Assembly: GCA_033964015.1 (NCBI GenBank)
Contig: CM066918.1
Location: 26,681,387 to 26,745,386 of the forward strand
Length of the DNA: 64,000 bases
Source of the DNA: Scolanthus callimorphus
Taxonomy: Eukaryota; Cnidaria; Anthozoa; Actiniaria; Edwardsiidae
Direction: 5' to 3'
A program made the position numbers and the translations under genes. The notes beneath the pieces are model-generated. The model searched no databases, was not told where the DNA came from, and saw only the letters and a program-made list of their open reading frames with translations. Shown here one piece after another: positions 1 to 10,790 of this stretch (position 1 is the first letter of the stretch; each line of letters begins with the position of its first letter).

Positions 1-202
1 ATACCAATATCAACCATTTTAGGAACAAGTACCAAACAAGACAATATCTTACCTGATCATTATTTTTTTCTTGTATCTACCTCATAGACTTCAATAAAAA
101 GCACACGTACTATTTCGTGCCGATATCTAAAAAAAAATATATAGTTATTTTCCTACCACAAGTTTAGCTAAGAAATGAACATTTGAATGTGTAACTACTT
201 AC

Positions 203-497
203 GCACAAACAGGACTTGGACATTTAAAGTTGGTTCTCTGCAGTTCATGCCCATCGGCACAAGACCGGTGAAACGTGTGTCCACACGGACACAACGTTAT
301 ATATTTAGGAGTACCTTTCTCCCCAGTTTTCTGCTCATTGCACAGACCACATTCTATAAAAATATATATGTATAACTTAGTTAGATAAAACATCAGAAAA
401 CAAAAAGTGCTCAACAGTATATCAAGATCAGTGACTTACTCAAATACTTACTCAAGTCAATCATTAGTTCCATTTCCATGGGATCTTCGTTTGGCAT
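203..497 (-). CDS. RING-finger protein, two exons, 3' end off window
   Basis: Two minus-strand exons are supported. The upstream one (497 down to 452) begins MPNEDPMEMELMIDL and ends at a consensus donor (gtaagt, 451-446). The downstream one (353 down to 203) follows a tttatag acceptor and ends at gtaagt (202-197). Joined in phase 1 they give a C-x2-C pair (CGLC), then CPCGHTFHRSC, then CPSPVC: a RING-type zinc-finger spacing with the central C-x-C-G-H-x2-H-x2-C. RING domains usually act as E3 ubiquitin ligase modules, but the substrate cannot be told. The Met at 497 follows an in-frame stop, so it may be the true start, although an acceptor-like atag just upstream leaves an internal exon possible. 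The rest of the gene lies left of the window. Confidence 0.6.
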
Positions 498-895
498 TTC
501 AGCTATGTTACAGTATTACTGTTCTTTGAATTGCAAAAATATTGGGCAGAGAACGACATTTGTCGAATCATGGAGATATTTAAACTTATTGGATGAGGTT
601 GAGCATGATAGTGAGATTTGGCAACGCCGAGGTTTGTGTTATCTGCCGAAGCGATGCTGAGGCTAGGAAAATACTGGATTGAATAGAGAGATTTTACCAG
701 TTACTCAAAAGTTTGAAATTTCTTGGCTTGATATTGGTTTATTTTGGAAGAACTACATGTAATCATTTACTTTGGTTAGCGAAATACTCATAGAAAGCGG
801 AGAAATTAAACTTCAAATTTCACCACCTGGAGTACTCTAACAGTAATGAAATTCTATAGGATTATTCAAAGCTTCAGGAGGCTAGATTACGCTAA
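498..895. other. intergenic, no gene seen
   Basis: No exon with supporting splice sites. A short plus-strand frame near 606-683 contains the RING-like string EVCVICRSD but has no donor after it and stops quickly. Confidence 0.4.
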
Positions 896-974
896 GAAAA
901 TAGCACGAAAAAAAGCGATATCGCACGAGTCGCGCAGCGACGAGGGCGATATCGCCTTTTTGAGTGCTATTTTC
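896..974. repeat. imperfect palindrome 1 of 3
   Basis: Arms gaaaatagcac...cgatatcgc and their reverse complement flank a loop with gcgcagcgacgag. Same architecture as the palindromes at 1076 and 1330. Confidence 0.7.
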
Positions 975-1075
975 GGCGGAATCTACCGACTGAACGCTTT
1001 CAATAGACTTGAATCCTATGATATCTCGTCCTCAATTTACACAAAAAAGATATCATAGGATTCTATAGAGAATAC

Positions 1076-1195
1076 TACATGGGCGCGCAGGGATATGGAA
1101 TTTATCTTTAAATTCATGAGTGAGCGCAGCGAATGAGTGAGATATCAAATTCGAAAACGAAAAGATAAATTCCATATTGTCTAAGCGCCCATGTA
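1076..1195. repeat. imperfect palindrome 2 of 3
   Basis: Arms begin tacatgggcg and end gcgcccatgta, with a matching inner block (ggaatttatctt against aagataaattcc). The loop carries gagcgcagcgaatgagtgag. Confidence 0.7.
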
Positions 1196-1329
1196 TTATT
1201 CTGTTTACTAAATCATTGTGAAAATGTTTCGATTTGATGAATTTCGCGACAGTGGGCATTTATCGGCGTAATTTTTCACACGTGCGAATTACGATATTTC
1301 ACAGTGGCAGAAATATAGATATAGAGGAT

Positions 1330-1477
1330 ATTACACGGTGGCGCGAAGATATGGATTTTATTTTCGAGTGGCAAGAACAATATTTTACAATATTTTACGA
1401 ACGAGCGCAGCGAGTGAGTAAAGTATTGTTTTTGACACGAGAAAATGAAATCCATATCTTCAAGCCACCGTGTAATG
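1330..1477. repeat. imperfect palindrome 3 of 3
   Basis: Arms attacacggtgg and ccaccgtgtaat, with an inner gatatggatttt against aaatccatatc. The loop carries gagcgcagcgagtgag, the same loop as palindrome 2. Confidence 0.75.
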
Positions 1478-2577
1478 TTCTTTTTATTATATGGATTAGA
1501 ATTGACATAGCGGCAAAATATTACAAATTGAACAACTCACTTGGTAAAGTCGAAAGTGTTTATTTGTGAAATGCTCCCTCAATCTTTCTGATTCCCAGTG
1601 TCGTTAAGAACTAATTTCCCTTTTTGTGTTGCTGTAGCTTTCTCTGCCATAGTTGAAATAAGGTTTTTCTCTTTAGAACTAGAACAAAACTTAGTTTTGT
1701 GGCTTAAAACTCGTGTGACCGAGCGAGCGAGATTTCACTGCAGACGAAGTCAGGAAAACAAACACTCCAAACGTGCACATCCGGGACATTTGGTACATAA
1801 CTTTTTCATATTTTCACTAGTGAAGATATGGAAAATACGAGTGTCTTAGTTTCCGGTAAAACACTGGCATCCATATTATAAAATATACTATCTTGCTATA
1901 GATAAATAATTAGATAAATTAGATAAATAATTTTATTTTTTTAACGGAACTTACAAGAGTTACTTGTACTTTAATGTATGCCTTTGAAAAGATGCTAAAA
2001 CAAAGATACCAGGTTTCGTACTTTCGTAACCAGATTTTTGGCCACACGATGCTCTGTCGGTACCACTTATATGTTTCTGCTAGTATTCAACAAGGAAGTT
2101 TTCTTAACACTAGAATTAGTAACGCTGTAAAGTGTTGTAATGACGTTTAATACAAATTGTATATTTACACACTTAAACTTTGCCAAGATACAATTGGCAC
2201 TTACTAACTTCTCCAGCCCCTTTCCTCAAAGTAATTCTCACCCTTCTTAATCCCCTTTCCCTGTATCTGCACTTCCTTGACGGATAACAACCCCTGGCTA
2301 TTTATCTCAAACTTACGTGTACTTGTATTATATCAGAACAGAATTATCCTCAGCAATGAAATTTTAGCTCGAAATCAGCGCAACAAATTGCTAGGAAACA
2401 AGATCTTGTTGTATAAACATTTGAGGACAGTTCCAACAACAACGCTCTCTAAAGTGATAAGGTTTTACATGTGAATGTGCTATCCGAGAAAGGTGTTCAA
2501 ACAAAAGCACCCTGAAGTTATTGCAATTGCAGGTGCGCAAGAAGAGAGCCGTTTTCGATATCAAACACAACCGCAAA
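1478..2577. other. intergenic upstream of GPCR
   Basis: AT-rich, with short stops in all frames. No exon, repeat or clear promoter element could be supported. Confidence 0.4.
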
Positions 2578-3556
2578 ATGATAGTAAAACTGAACTCTAC
2601 TGATCGGTGTTCTCGTCAGGCGTATATCACGTCTACACACTTCGCCCTTGTATTTGTGTACAGTGCAGCAACTGCCGTGGTAGCGATCATTGGGAATATT
2701 ACTGTTCTCCTCGCGATATATCGGACGCCTTCACTACAGAACCTTTCTAATTACTTTGTCGGATCACTAGCGCTTGTTGGGATTTATTTAAACGTTATAT
2801 TTCTACCCTTTTGGATGTACTTCTTCTATGAATATTTTGGGCAGTTGAAGGAAAATGATCTCCGCATCCAAGAATTCGCAGTTATACACATGTGTGTTTT
2901 GAGTTCGTACACTATGGGCGTTATCACAATAGACAGAATGTTATCTATAAAATACGTCTACCGATACCCCAATTTCTTAACTAGGAGGTGTTGCTACCTG
3001 ACTATTGCCTCCGTGTGGTTATTCTCAATTCTTGCTTCATTGCCGCGGCTAATTCTCGTTAACTATAACTCCCAAGCACACCATTTCATCGCTATTATCA
3101 TCATCCTGGCTGCTCCATTTGTTGCTATTTGTTATTGCCACTGCGAAATATTAAAAAACCCGACGCCACCTTCGTCGGATTGAGTCCACGTCGGTTAGCG
3201 ATGCTACTGTTGTTTCAGCTTCGAGAAACAGAAAAGCCGTACTGACTATTGGCTCTATCATTGCCTTCTATGTCGTTCTCGGTGTACCACTGATAGTAGT
3301 CGCAATCCTGGACGTCGCATACACGCACTTGTATCCCTGTAAGGCGAAGGAACTTCGCGTTGGCTGGTTGTGGACACAAGCGCTTTTCTTCAGCAATTCC
3401 GCCTACCACCCGTTCTTTTACGCGGCAAAAAATAGAGATTTAAGAAAGGCAATACGTAAAATGCTTGGCTTGAGAATGTCGACTGAAGACTCTATCATTA
3501 TTCCTTCATCTGTCCGGGGAAAAGGAGAAAGATCGAGAGAAAAGGGGAACAGCTAG
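2578..3556 (+). pseudogene. divergent class A (rhodopsin-type) GPCR, one frameshift
   Basis: Intronless seven-helix receptor of about 325 residues from ATG 2578; the open frame extends 19 codons further up without another Met. TM1 has GNITVL (Asn40 = N1.50). TM3 ends in TIDRMLSIKYVYRYP (D119-R120, a DRY variant). TM4 has Trp147. TM7 ends NSAYHPFFY, an HPxxY variant of NPxxY, followed by a basic helix 8. After CHCEILK the frame stops (tga 3181-3183). The +1 frame carries on without loss through the third loop, TM6 (RKAVLTIGSIIAFYVV), TM7 and the tail to the stop at 3554-3556. One extra A in the A6 run near 3151-3157 explains the break. Conserved activation residues are changed: Gly68 at 2.50 in place of Asp, no Trp in TM6, His at 7.49. 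The ligand is unknown. The break may be a sequencing error rather than a real pseudogene. Confidence 0.8.
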
Positions 3557-3647
3557 TGTGGTAATATATCTCGTTAGTGTAGACTGCTAGCAGCCCCTAC
3601 TTTGGCGCGTTTCCAGAAAGCGAGCGCGAACCCCCGACGAACGCCAG

Positions 3648-3758
3648 AGGAGCCAAAGCAACCTCGCGCGCCAGGGTCCTTCCCTCACCACCCCCCCAGT
3701 TCCTCTGTCCCCTGGGGGAGGTGAGGGAAGGACCCTCTGGCGCGCGAGGATGGAGCCA
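3648..3758. repeat. GC-rich palindrome
   Basis: Arms contain ccagggtccttccctcacc and ggtgagggaaggaccctctgg around a short C/G-rich centre, extended by cgcgcg and gagg...agcca on each side. It begins about 90 bp after the GPCR stop and would fold into a very stable hairpin. Confidence 0.8.
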
Positions 3759-3831
3759 AAACAGGGGCTGATAGCACTCTACGGTAGTGCAGTTTTCATA
3801 ATTCGACGAACTCTGCATCGACTAAAATTGT

Positions 3832-4040
3832 GCCTAGTACATACGCCGCTCTTATCATGAGCCGATCCAGCCTGTTGCCGTAAAATACACGATAATCGGG
3901 CAATTTAAATGGATTCTACATTACCGGTATGATTTAGAATAGTCTAGGTGACAGGCAGACCAGAGATGGACGAACAATATTGTTTTATCGAGCTTTTGCA
4001 ATTGGATCGGCTCATGATCAGAGCGGCGTATGTACTAGGC
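3832..4040. mobile_element. MITE-like element, 38-bp terminal inverted repeats
   Basis: Left end 3832-3869 (gcctagtacatacgccgctc) and right end 4003-4040 (gagcggcgtatgtactaggc) are near-perfect inverted repeats around about 130 bp of unrelated sequence. No coding capacity. Confidence 0.75.
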
Positions 4041-5137
4041 CTAAGCAGCATTTGCAACACCTCAGAGTGATGTTTGTAGTCGCTAAGTGTTGGCTGTGCG
4101 ATCGAAGGAAGCTGCTAAGCCAATATCCTCCTATTATATAGTTTTGGGTTATACAGGCAATTGTATGAGTTCAAAGGCTACCCCCGTAGGAGATTCACCC
4201 TGCCCTCTAACCTGGGTAATCCTCCTAGGAGACCTCAGCTTCGACTTATTGAAGTTCGTCAGTGAATACCAAGAGAAGGTTATGCGCAGAGCTATTATAA
4301 TTGATATAGTTGACGTTCGCGGGCGTAATTATGTTTTCGGCCCGGCTCAAGGTCAAAATGACCCCCGAGAAAGGCCAACACCATATTTACGCCCAACAGC
4401 GCTAACTATATTACTATTATAGTAACTTTAGAGGACATGCAGTTTCAAAATAAATAAATAAATTGAGCGATATCTTGATTCGCTCCGAGTAGCGGGATAA
4501 AACGTATAAACGGCTCGTGATAAATCCGCTCAATCCAGTCCATTTAAGCCTGCGAAATAACCAGCAATGGCCGACAAAGTTATTATAATACGATATCAAA
4601 AAGCAAGTTACTATATTCAAACGCTTATCTTGCCTAGTAGGGTAATCTTGTAAGGTTACCTCAGAAAAAAAAATCTGAGTAAATTATATCTGGTGACATT
4701 ACTATCCACAGCGGTTCTAGATAGTAAGATTGTGAGATAACATAGAAGGTGGCATAGAATCAAAAAGGGAATCAATTTATTTTATTTATCTTTTCACACA
4801 GCTAGTACGTTTAATTAAAAATATTCTTGTTTTATTAAGGTGGCAGGTGCAACAAGTTAATAGGCATCGGCCGAGCTGTATTCTAAAACATGCTGCTTTT
4901 TCCATGTCTATATTATCTTAACTCTTTATTGGAATGATTATTATTGAAAGAATTGTGTGAATAACATTAAAAAAGGGTTTCCTAGAAAGCAAATGAAAGT
5001 TTCTGCGCAAAGCTTATTTGCTGCCGCCTCAAAATACATGCTAGGTTGGAAATGGCGACCACCTTTTTGCCTGTGCGACAATATATCTCGGTCTGGCGAC
5101 AAAACTTGAATTGGCTGTTGCAAATGGCGACCGAGAA
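4041..5137. other. intergenic, no gene seen
   Basis: No supported exon. Contains short AT-rich stretches and scattered tggcgacc motifs that recur at 5.2, 5.6 and 32.7 kb. Confidence 0.35.
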
Positions 5138-5690
5138 TTTTTTCAGCCCTTATCTTCAATGTCAATAAAATAAAGCACCACCAAAATTACGCTTTGGCGA
5201 CTTTTAAGATCGCTAAAAAAAAACTTCTTCTACATACACTTGTAAATTTCAGACTCTTGGATTGGTTTGATATTCAGATTATATTTCAATTATTATTCAT
5301 ATTAAGTCAATAAATAACGAAGCATCATGGATACAGGGTTTGGCAAAATAACCCTGGATCGATGGATCTGACCATCAGAAATATTCCCAGAAAGAGAAAG
5401 CGTAGGAATCTGAAATTTAGTAGATTGATTGTTTGGGCACTTTAATTATTTTATGCTAAGTATTTTGTTGATATGTGCATTATTTTCGCAATGATTTCAC
5501 CTCGCATTTGCAGAGTCTATGTGGGGTTTTGTATTTCTTGTCTACTCAACAAAATGGCGGCGGAAACCGTGATAAGGCCTGTAATCATTTTTTTTTTTTC
5601 AGCCCTTATCCTCAATGCCCGGAAAAAAAATGGCACCACCAAAATTACGCTTTGGCGACTTTTAAGATGGCCCATCGCTAAAAACAAAAA
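5138..5690. repeat. direct repeat pair (5138-5222 and 5588-5690)
   Basis: Both copies run from tttttcagcccttatc through caccaccaaaattacgcttt to ggcgacttttaaga and then an A run. About 370 bp separate them. They are diverged copies of one unit of unknown class. Confidence 0.7.
5221..5390 (+). repeat. dispersed repeat copy A (inverse copy at 19.9-20.0 kb)
   Basis: The block acttcttctacatacacttg through gatacagggtttggcaaaat to catcagaaatattc recurs in reverse complement at 19,884-20,032. Confidence 0.7.
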
Positions 5691-5982
5691 AACACAACCT
5701 AAAAGTAAATCGCTCATGTTACCTGTCTCCCTAACTCTGCACTACAGAAGCAAATCCTGTTCTGAACAACAAAAAGCCATATAGCCGAGATCCTTAGAAA
5801 AAAATACGAATCATTGACAGGCCTTCCCAAGATACAGTTTCAATGAGAAATGCAAGACAAGGAAAGGTTCCTGCCGATGATCACAAGAATGCTCGGCACC
5901 CCCACCTGCTGAAGCAGTGGAGGGGGAAACCTGATGATGATTATTATTTACTTAGAAGAATACGGCAAAATGTCAGATATTT

Positions 5983-6232
5983 ACACCTATTTCAATTAAC
6001 ATTGCTCTGCAAAACGTAAAACCATGAACCATGTTTCATAAGTCGTAATGGTAATTCCTGCCTAAAACGAAGCGGTTCACGCCTAATTGTGTCTCAAAGT
6101 AGTAAACAAAGTGGTGGTTTTAGTTTAGTTTGGTTTGCCAAACTCGAGGAAAATACGAGAAATAGCATCTTCATTATGATGCATGGTTCATGGTTTTACG
6201 TTTTGCAGAGCAACGTTAATTGAAATAGGTGT
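5983..6232. mobile_element. 250-bp MITE with 52-bp inverted termini
   Basis: Left terminus 5983-6034 begins acacctatttcaattaac. Right terminus 6181-6232 is its reverse complement with about two mismatches. The interior is about 145 bp and non-coding. No clear target duplication. Confidence 0.85.
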
Positions 6233-6587
6233 ACTATAAGAGTGCAATAAAGGGCTCTTTGCACAAAATACTTATTAGAATATATGCTAAAAAAGTTGCA
6301 GGTACCCTAAAGGGATGCAAACTACCCTAAAATACAAGAACCGGTTCAGCCTGACCTTGAAACTTCTACTAGTTTTCATATGCGGGCTTTTACTGTAGCT
6401 TCACGTGTTTCAATAACGGATGAGTGTTTTAAAGCGTGTTTTGGATTGTCTAGGAGCACCTGTCTGAATAGCCTGGGTATACAATAGAAAAGAATAGCAC
6501 ACCATATACGATTAGCCCAAAGAAAGACTAACGGCTCATTACAGTAACACAACTGCAGATCACACTATCCCTGGCAATACTTTTAAT

Positions 6588-8160
6588 TAGTCCGGCGGAT
6601 TAGAGCAAATTTTTGAGGAAATTGCGCATTTTAGGCTAAAGCCCCAACTTTTTGCAATGTATTTTTAACTCGTAGATATGGAGGCACGCTATAATTCTTT
6701 CGTAGCGAAAGCTAGAGAGGTGAACTATTGTTTAGCTCAATAGCAGCCATTTCGAATCCTTTGTTATTAATGAGGTTTAGAGCTTTTCAAACGTCGCGCC
6801 AACGTCGTGCCGAACTCAATTCTATTTGGTTCGACGTTAGCGCGACTCTGGCACGACATTGGTTTCAAACGTCGAACCGAAATGCGGGCGGGCACATGGC
6901 CAACGGGCGAAACTTGAATTTGTTTCTCAATTGAACAAAGGTATAACGCCATTCACCATTATTTTGTGCCTTCATGTCTTGAAAACGTTCCCGTAAAGTT
7001 CTGTATTTTTGGAGTTTTTCGTGTTCTGAAAAATGAGTTCCGTTGTTTGCAATAATATCTGCTACATCGTCTACTTCCTTCATTACAATACAATACAATA
7101 AACTGTATTTCACGAGTCTTTCATAATAACCATACAGTAGTTTTCTAACTTATGGCCCTCAAATTTGAATTGTCCACACACTTCTATGGCCCTTCTTGTT
7201 TTATCGCCTTTCTTTTGGTTCTCCTCTAAGGAGAAAGATTCAGAAGATTCAGACGAGTCCGCAATCTTTCTTTCCTTTTTATCCTATCTCTTTTTTGCGA
7301 CTGCGCACAACCCCTCTCTCTTTTTTTGCGACTGCGCACAGCGACGTATAAACCGGTTTGGTAAGTTTTTAATTCATTCTGTAATTTATGCATTGAGTTC
7401 GACACGACGATAGCACGACATTTGAAACCAAGTCGCGCTTCAGTCGGATAGCACGGCAACACATGTCGAGCCAGAGTCGTGCCTAATAGAATAGTCGAGC
7501 CTAATTCAAATTTGGTTTCAAACGTCGTGCTTGAGTCGCGCTAACGTCGAACCTAATTGAGGAATTGAGTTCGGCACGACGTTGGCGCGACGTTTGAAAC
7601 GGGCCTTAGCTTTGTGAACATTCAAGTTGTTCTCTAGACTGCACAGCCATAGCAGCTCAACATTTGCTAATTCTGAACTATGGATTGAGCTGACTGACTT
7701 CGGATGAGCGTCTCCTTAGTTTTTGGTGATTTATTAAATGTCACGACCAGTTTATTGTGAATGTTTATAATTTATATTGTAAAACACTTGCCTGACTGAG
7801 ATTTGATGAAATGTTTCAAGAATGACCAACAAATTCTAAAAAAGATCGAGATAATTGGTACCTCATGTGTCGAATGTGTAAAAGAAGCTTGTAACAAAAA
7901 TTTTGGCATGATATTCGTTCCTAGTAGTGTGCTATACTCTATAAACACGGTGCCGAAGAGCTCATGAATAACAAAGGATTCAAAGATGGCTGCCAATGGT
8001 AAAACCATGGTTCACATTAAAACTGTTCTAGCTTACGCTACGAATAAAATTTAGCGTGCCTCCATATCTTATCTTCAATAAACTACTAAAAACTATTGAC
8101 ATGCAAAGTTTGGTGTCTTTAGCCAAAAGTGCGCAATTTTTACGCTATTCCGCAGGACTA
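6588..8160. mobile_element. 1.57-kb non-autonomous DNA transposon
   Basis: Ends are tagtccggcggat (6588) and its diverged complement attccgcaggacta (8160). Both are flanked by aat, a possible 3-bp target duplication. A second inverted block, gatatggaggcacgct (about 6672) against agcgtgcctccatatc (about 8072), extends the arms to about 130 bp. No transposase was found. One minus-strand frame (7113-6865, 82 residues) with an Arg/Lys-rich WRYTFVQLRNKFK segment is weakly like a Myb/SANT-type transposon DNA-binding remnant. Confidence 0.7.
6782..7602. mobile_element. nested inverted-repeat element inside 6588-8160
   Basis: Left arm (caaacgtcgcgccaacgtcg, tgccgaactcaatt) and right arm 7562-7602 (aattgagttcggca, cgacgttggcgcgacgtttg) are inverse. 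Further cgtcg/cacgac copies lie between them, so the interior may hold several related palindromic insertions. Confidence 0.65.
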
Positions 8161-8195
8161 AATTACATTACTTCAAAAAATAGCACCACCCCATC

Positions 8196-8516
8196 TCCCC
8201 ACTAACCACGAGAGCTTTAGATTTGAATGCAGGTATAAAATAATGGGTGACAAGATCTTCACGTACGTGAGTAGTCCAAACAATGTAATAAAAGAAAAGG
8301 GATTGCCACTCGATCCATCAAAGTCAGAACGCATCTCATCTCCTCACTAGCCATGAGTGCTTTAGATTTGAATGCAGGTATAAAATAATGAGTGACAAGA
8401 TCTTCACGTACGCGAGTCTTTCTAGTGCAGTCTAATAATACTCGATAGACCAAACAATGAAATAAAGAAAAGGGGTTCTCACTCGATCCATCAAAGTCAG
8501 AACAGCGTCTCATGGC
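8196..8516 (+). repeat. two-copy tandem repeat of about 150-170 bp
   Basis: Units at 8196-8345 and 8343-8516 share gctttagatttgaatgcagg, ataatg(g/a)gtgacaagatc and actcgatccatcaaagtcag. The second has a 24-bp insertion. A third decayed piece lies at 8755-8810. Confidence 0.75.
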
Positions 8517-8973
8517 CTTTAGCGCCCGAGTCTTTGGCTAGCCGAAAGACAATAGAGTGTGCAGCAAAGCAGAGGCACATTCTGGGAACATTAACGAAGG
8601 TAGACATTTCTTAATTTCGCTTCTGAACCGTCCTCAGAAAGAACTCGAAGTTCATTCTCCCTCTTGCGCATTCGTTCGAGGGCTGTCTTAAGTATTCGGT
8701 AAAAAGAGTGTTGCCTACGTGAAGGTGTTACTTAGTTTACTAGACAGTAAAAAAGAGAGACAAAAGGGGTTTTCACATGATCCATCACATGTCAACGGAG
8801 CGTCTTCCTCCAATACGTTCTACCCGTCTTGACATTACAAACTTGCAAACTCAAGAACTCGTCTCCAGTCAAGACTTCGATGTATCTTTAATTGGTTTTA
8901 TGTCTTTTATTAAGGGCTTTGCCCCTAGCAAAGTCCGATGATTGAGTAAGCTGAATTGTGGACACCAAGGGTA

Positions 8974-9974
8974 ATGCACCAGTCAATTGTAAGCACCACC
9001 CCCCCAACCTCGGGGGAGGGTGGGGGCAACGTGGGGCATTTATACGTATCGGTCAGGTTTTGGTCCCGACTACATGGGGGATATTCTTGTCATGGACCCC
9101 CCACCCCTGAGTGTGGGGGATTAGTTGGGAACATATTCCCAATACTCTCTTCGTCTTGGAAATACATCCACCTCAGGAGCGCCCGAATTTTGATAAACGC
9201 ATTTCATCAAGCCTCAGGCCCTGTCCACACTAACGCGTTTTCCAAAGTATTCGTTTTCAAACTCACGGATTCGATGAAAACGATCAGCGTGTTAGTGTGG
9301 ACGGAAGGCCTAAACGTATCAAAAGGTATACGGATTCAAACGAAATCGCGTTAGAAAATCACGTGTGGACGGGGTCTCAGAGAAAGTGTAGATGAACGTT
9401 CCGTTTTTATGTATAGTAAACAAATCCTGTAGGTTTTATTTTTCATGCGCGAAATTGAGCGCCGAAATGACGAAATTAATATTATTCATTTGCGTGAAGC
9501 GCAGCCCAAATGACAAATTTCTGTAACGTCGAGCTCACGCTTACTCTTCTTTCGAACAGTGACTGCCCGCCAGGCCTATCACTGCAGAGCATTTTTGGTT
9601 GGGTTAGTTTTTCCTCGCCAAGATACACTTGTTCTTGTGAACGATGCGAAGGTAGTGTCTTCGTTGCACGAGTTGCCAAAGACTATATTAGATGATATTT
9701 TTATTACGTATTGAGTGAAGTGAAGTAGAAAAATGCAAATGATAGAGAATTTGTTGGAATAACTACTTAGAAAATTTCTTATAGGTGAAAGGACTCAATA
9801 TATATTGGCATGGTAGCATTGAATCACTTCTATCCTTGCCCCGCAGGGTGGGGGAATTTCCAACACATTTCGCCTCAGGGGTGGGGACAAAAATCTAGTA
9901 TGGCGCAGCTGAACATCCATGTCCCCACCCTTCCCCGAGGTTGGGGGGGTGGTGGTTACAATTGACTGGTGCAT
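8974..9974. mobile_element. 1-kb Harbinger-like MITE with TAA flanks
   Basis: Perfect terminal inverted repeat atgcaccagtcaattgtaa (8974) against ttacaattgactggtgcat (9974), followed inside by C-rich/G-rich inverse blocks. With the terminus read as tgcacc...ggtgca, both flanks are taa, the 3-bp target preference of PIF/Harbinger. A related element lies at 20,443-20,871. Confidence 0.7.
9229..9377. mobile_element. short MITE nested in the Harbinger-like element
   Basis: Ends ccctgtccacactaacgcg and cgtgtggacggggtc are inverse, with inner gtgtggacg copies. The style resembles widespread hAT-derived MITEs of marine invertebrates, by recall only. Confidence 0.55.
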
Positions 9975-10630
9975 AAGGCTATTCAATACAAGAATGGGGA
10001 ACAAAGCGCAGAGATTGCCAATCAATCCATCATGCAATTTTTCCATGTGGCTGATCTAATTTTCGCGTTTTCTATCACGTTCGTGTGCCCATTCGGCACG
10101 TGAGAAGTGAACGGCGTAGACATGCGACACGACAGAGAAGAAGGGCGTAGCCATACGAGCTGTAAGTCACACGAAAAACACTTTTGCCCCGCTACGGCCA
10201 GTTACTCCAGAAATACTCCATGTTTGCGAATTCCAGAATGGACACGTAGGACCTGATCCGGAACCGCCTAAACTCCACTGCTACACGCCCTCGTTACTCA
10301 GAACTCAATTCTAATTTGCGAATGCTCATTCTTCAACAAATCGTATTACAACAGCCAAATGTCTTTTCAAAAATAATTTTGCCCTGCTACCACCAGCTAG
10401 TAACTTCAGTTGTATTTGCAAGTGCTCGTTTTTCAAGTCGTCGTATCCCATACTGGTCACCTAATGGGACTTAAATCACCCCTCGGCTTGTGGGGAAAAC
10501 TATTCACAAATAAGTGACTATTGCATCAGTAGCTTTAACAAACAAAACAACAATTTAATTTTAAGTGATAAAAACATGAACGTTGACCTCTCAAAGTGTT
10601 ATAGACGCATGCGCATAATAACTCCATGCA
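9975..10630. other. no gene seen
   Basis: Short frames only. No repeat structure was recognised. Confidence 0.35.
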
Positions 10631-10781
10631 TAGCCTACTAGCCGGCTCTCTCCAGTGGTCTTTTTTGGCGCGCGGTATTCCTGTGTCGCGGGGTTAAAGA
10701 AGTGACACAGGAATCCCGCGCGCCAAAAAAATCAAATATCCGAAAAAAAAAAAAAACACTAGAGAGCCGGCTAGCAGGCTA
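10631..10781. mobile_element. 151-bp palindromic MITE with 9-bp flank duplication
   Basis: Arms tagcctactagccggctctc and gagagccggctagcaggcta, then an inner ggcgcgcggtattcctgtgt against acacaggaatcccgcgcgcc. Flanks ctccatgca (10622-10630) and ctccattca (10782-10790) match at 8 of 9 positions, consistent with a Mutator-type 9-bp target duplication. Confidence 0.75.
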
Positions 10782-10790
10782 CTCCATTCA

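Noticed and set aside
606..683. EVCVICRSDAEARK, RING-like C-x2-C on the plus strand
   Set aside because: No donor after it, early stop, and no second zinc-ligand half nearby; probably chance.
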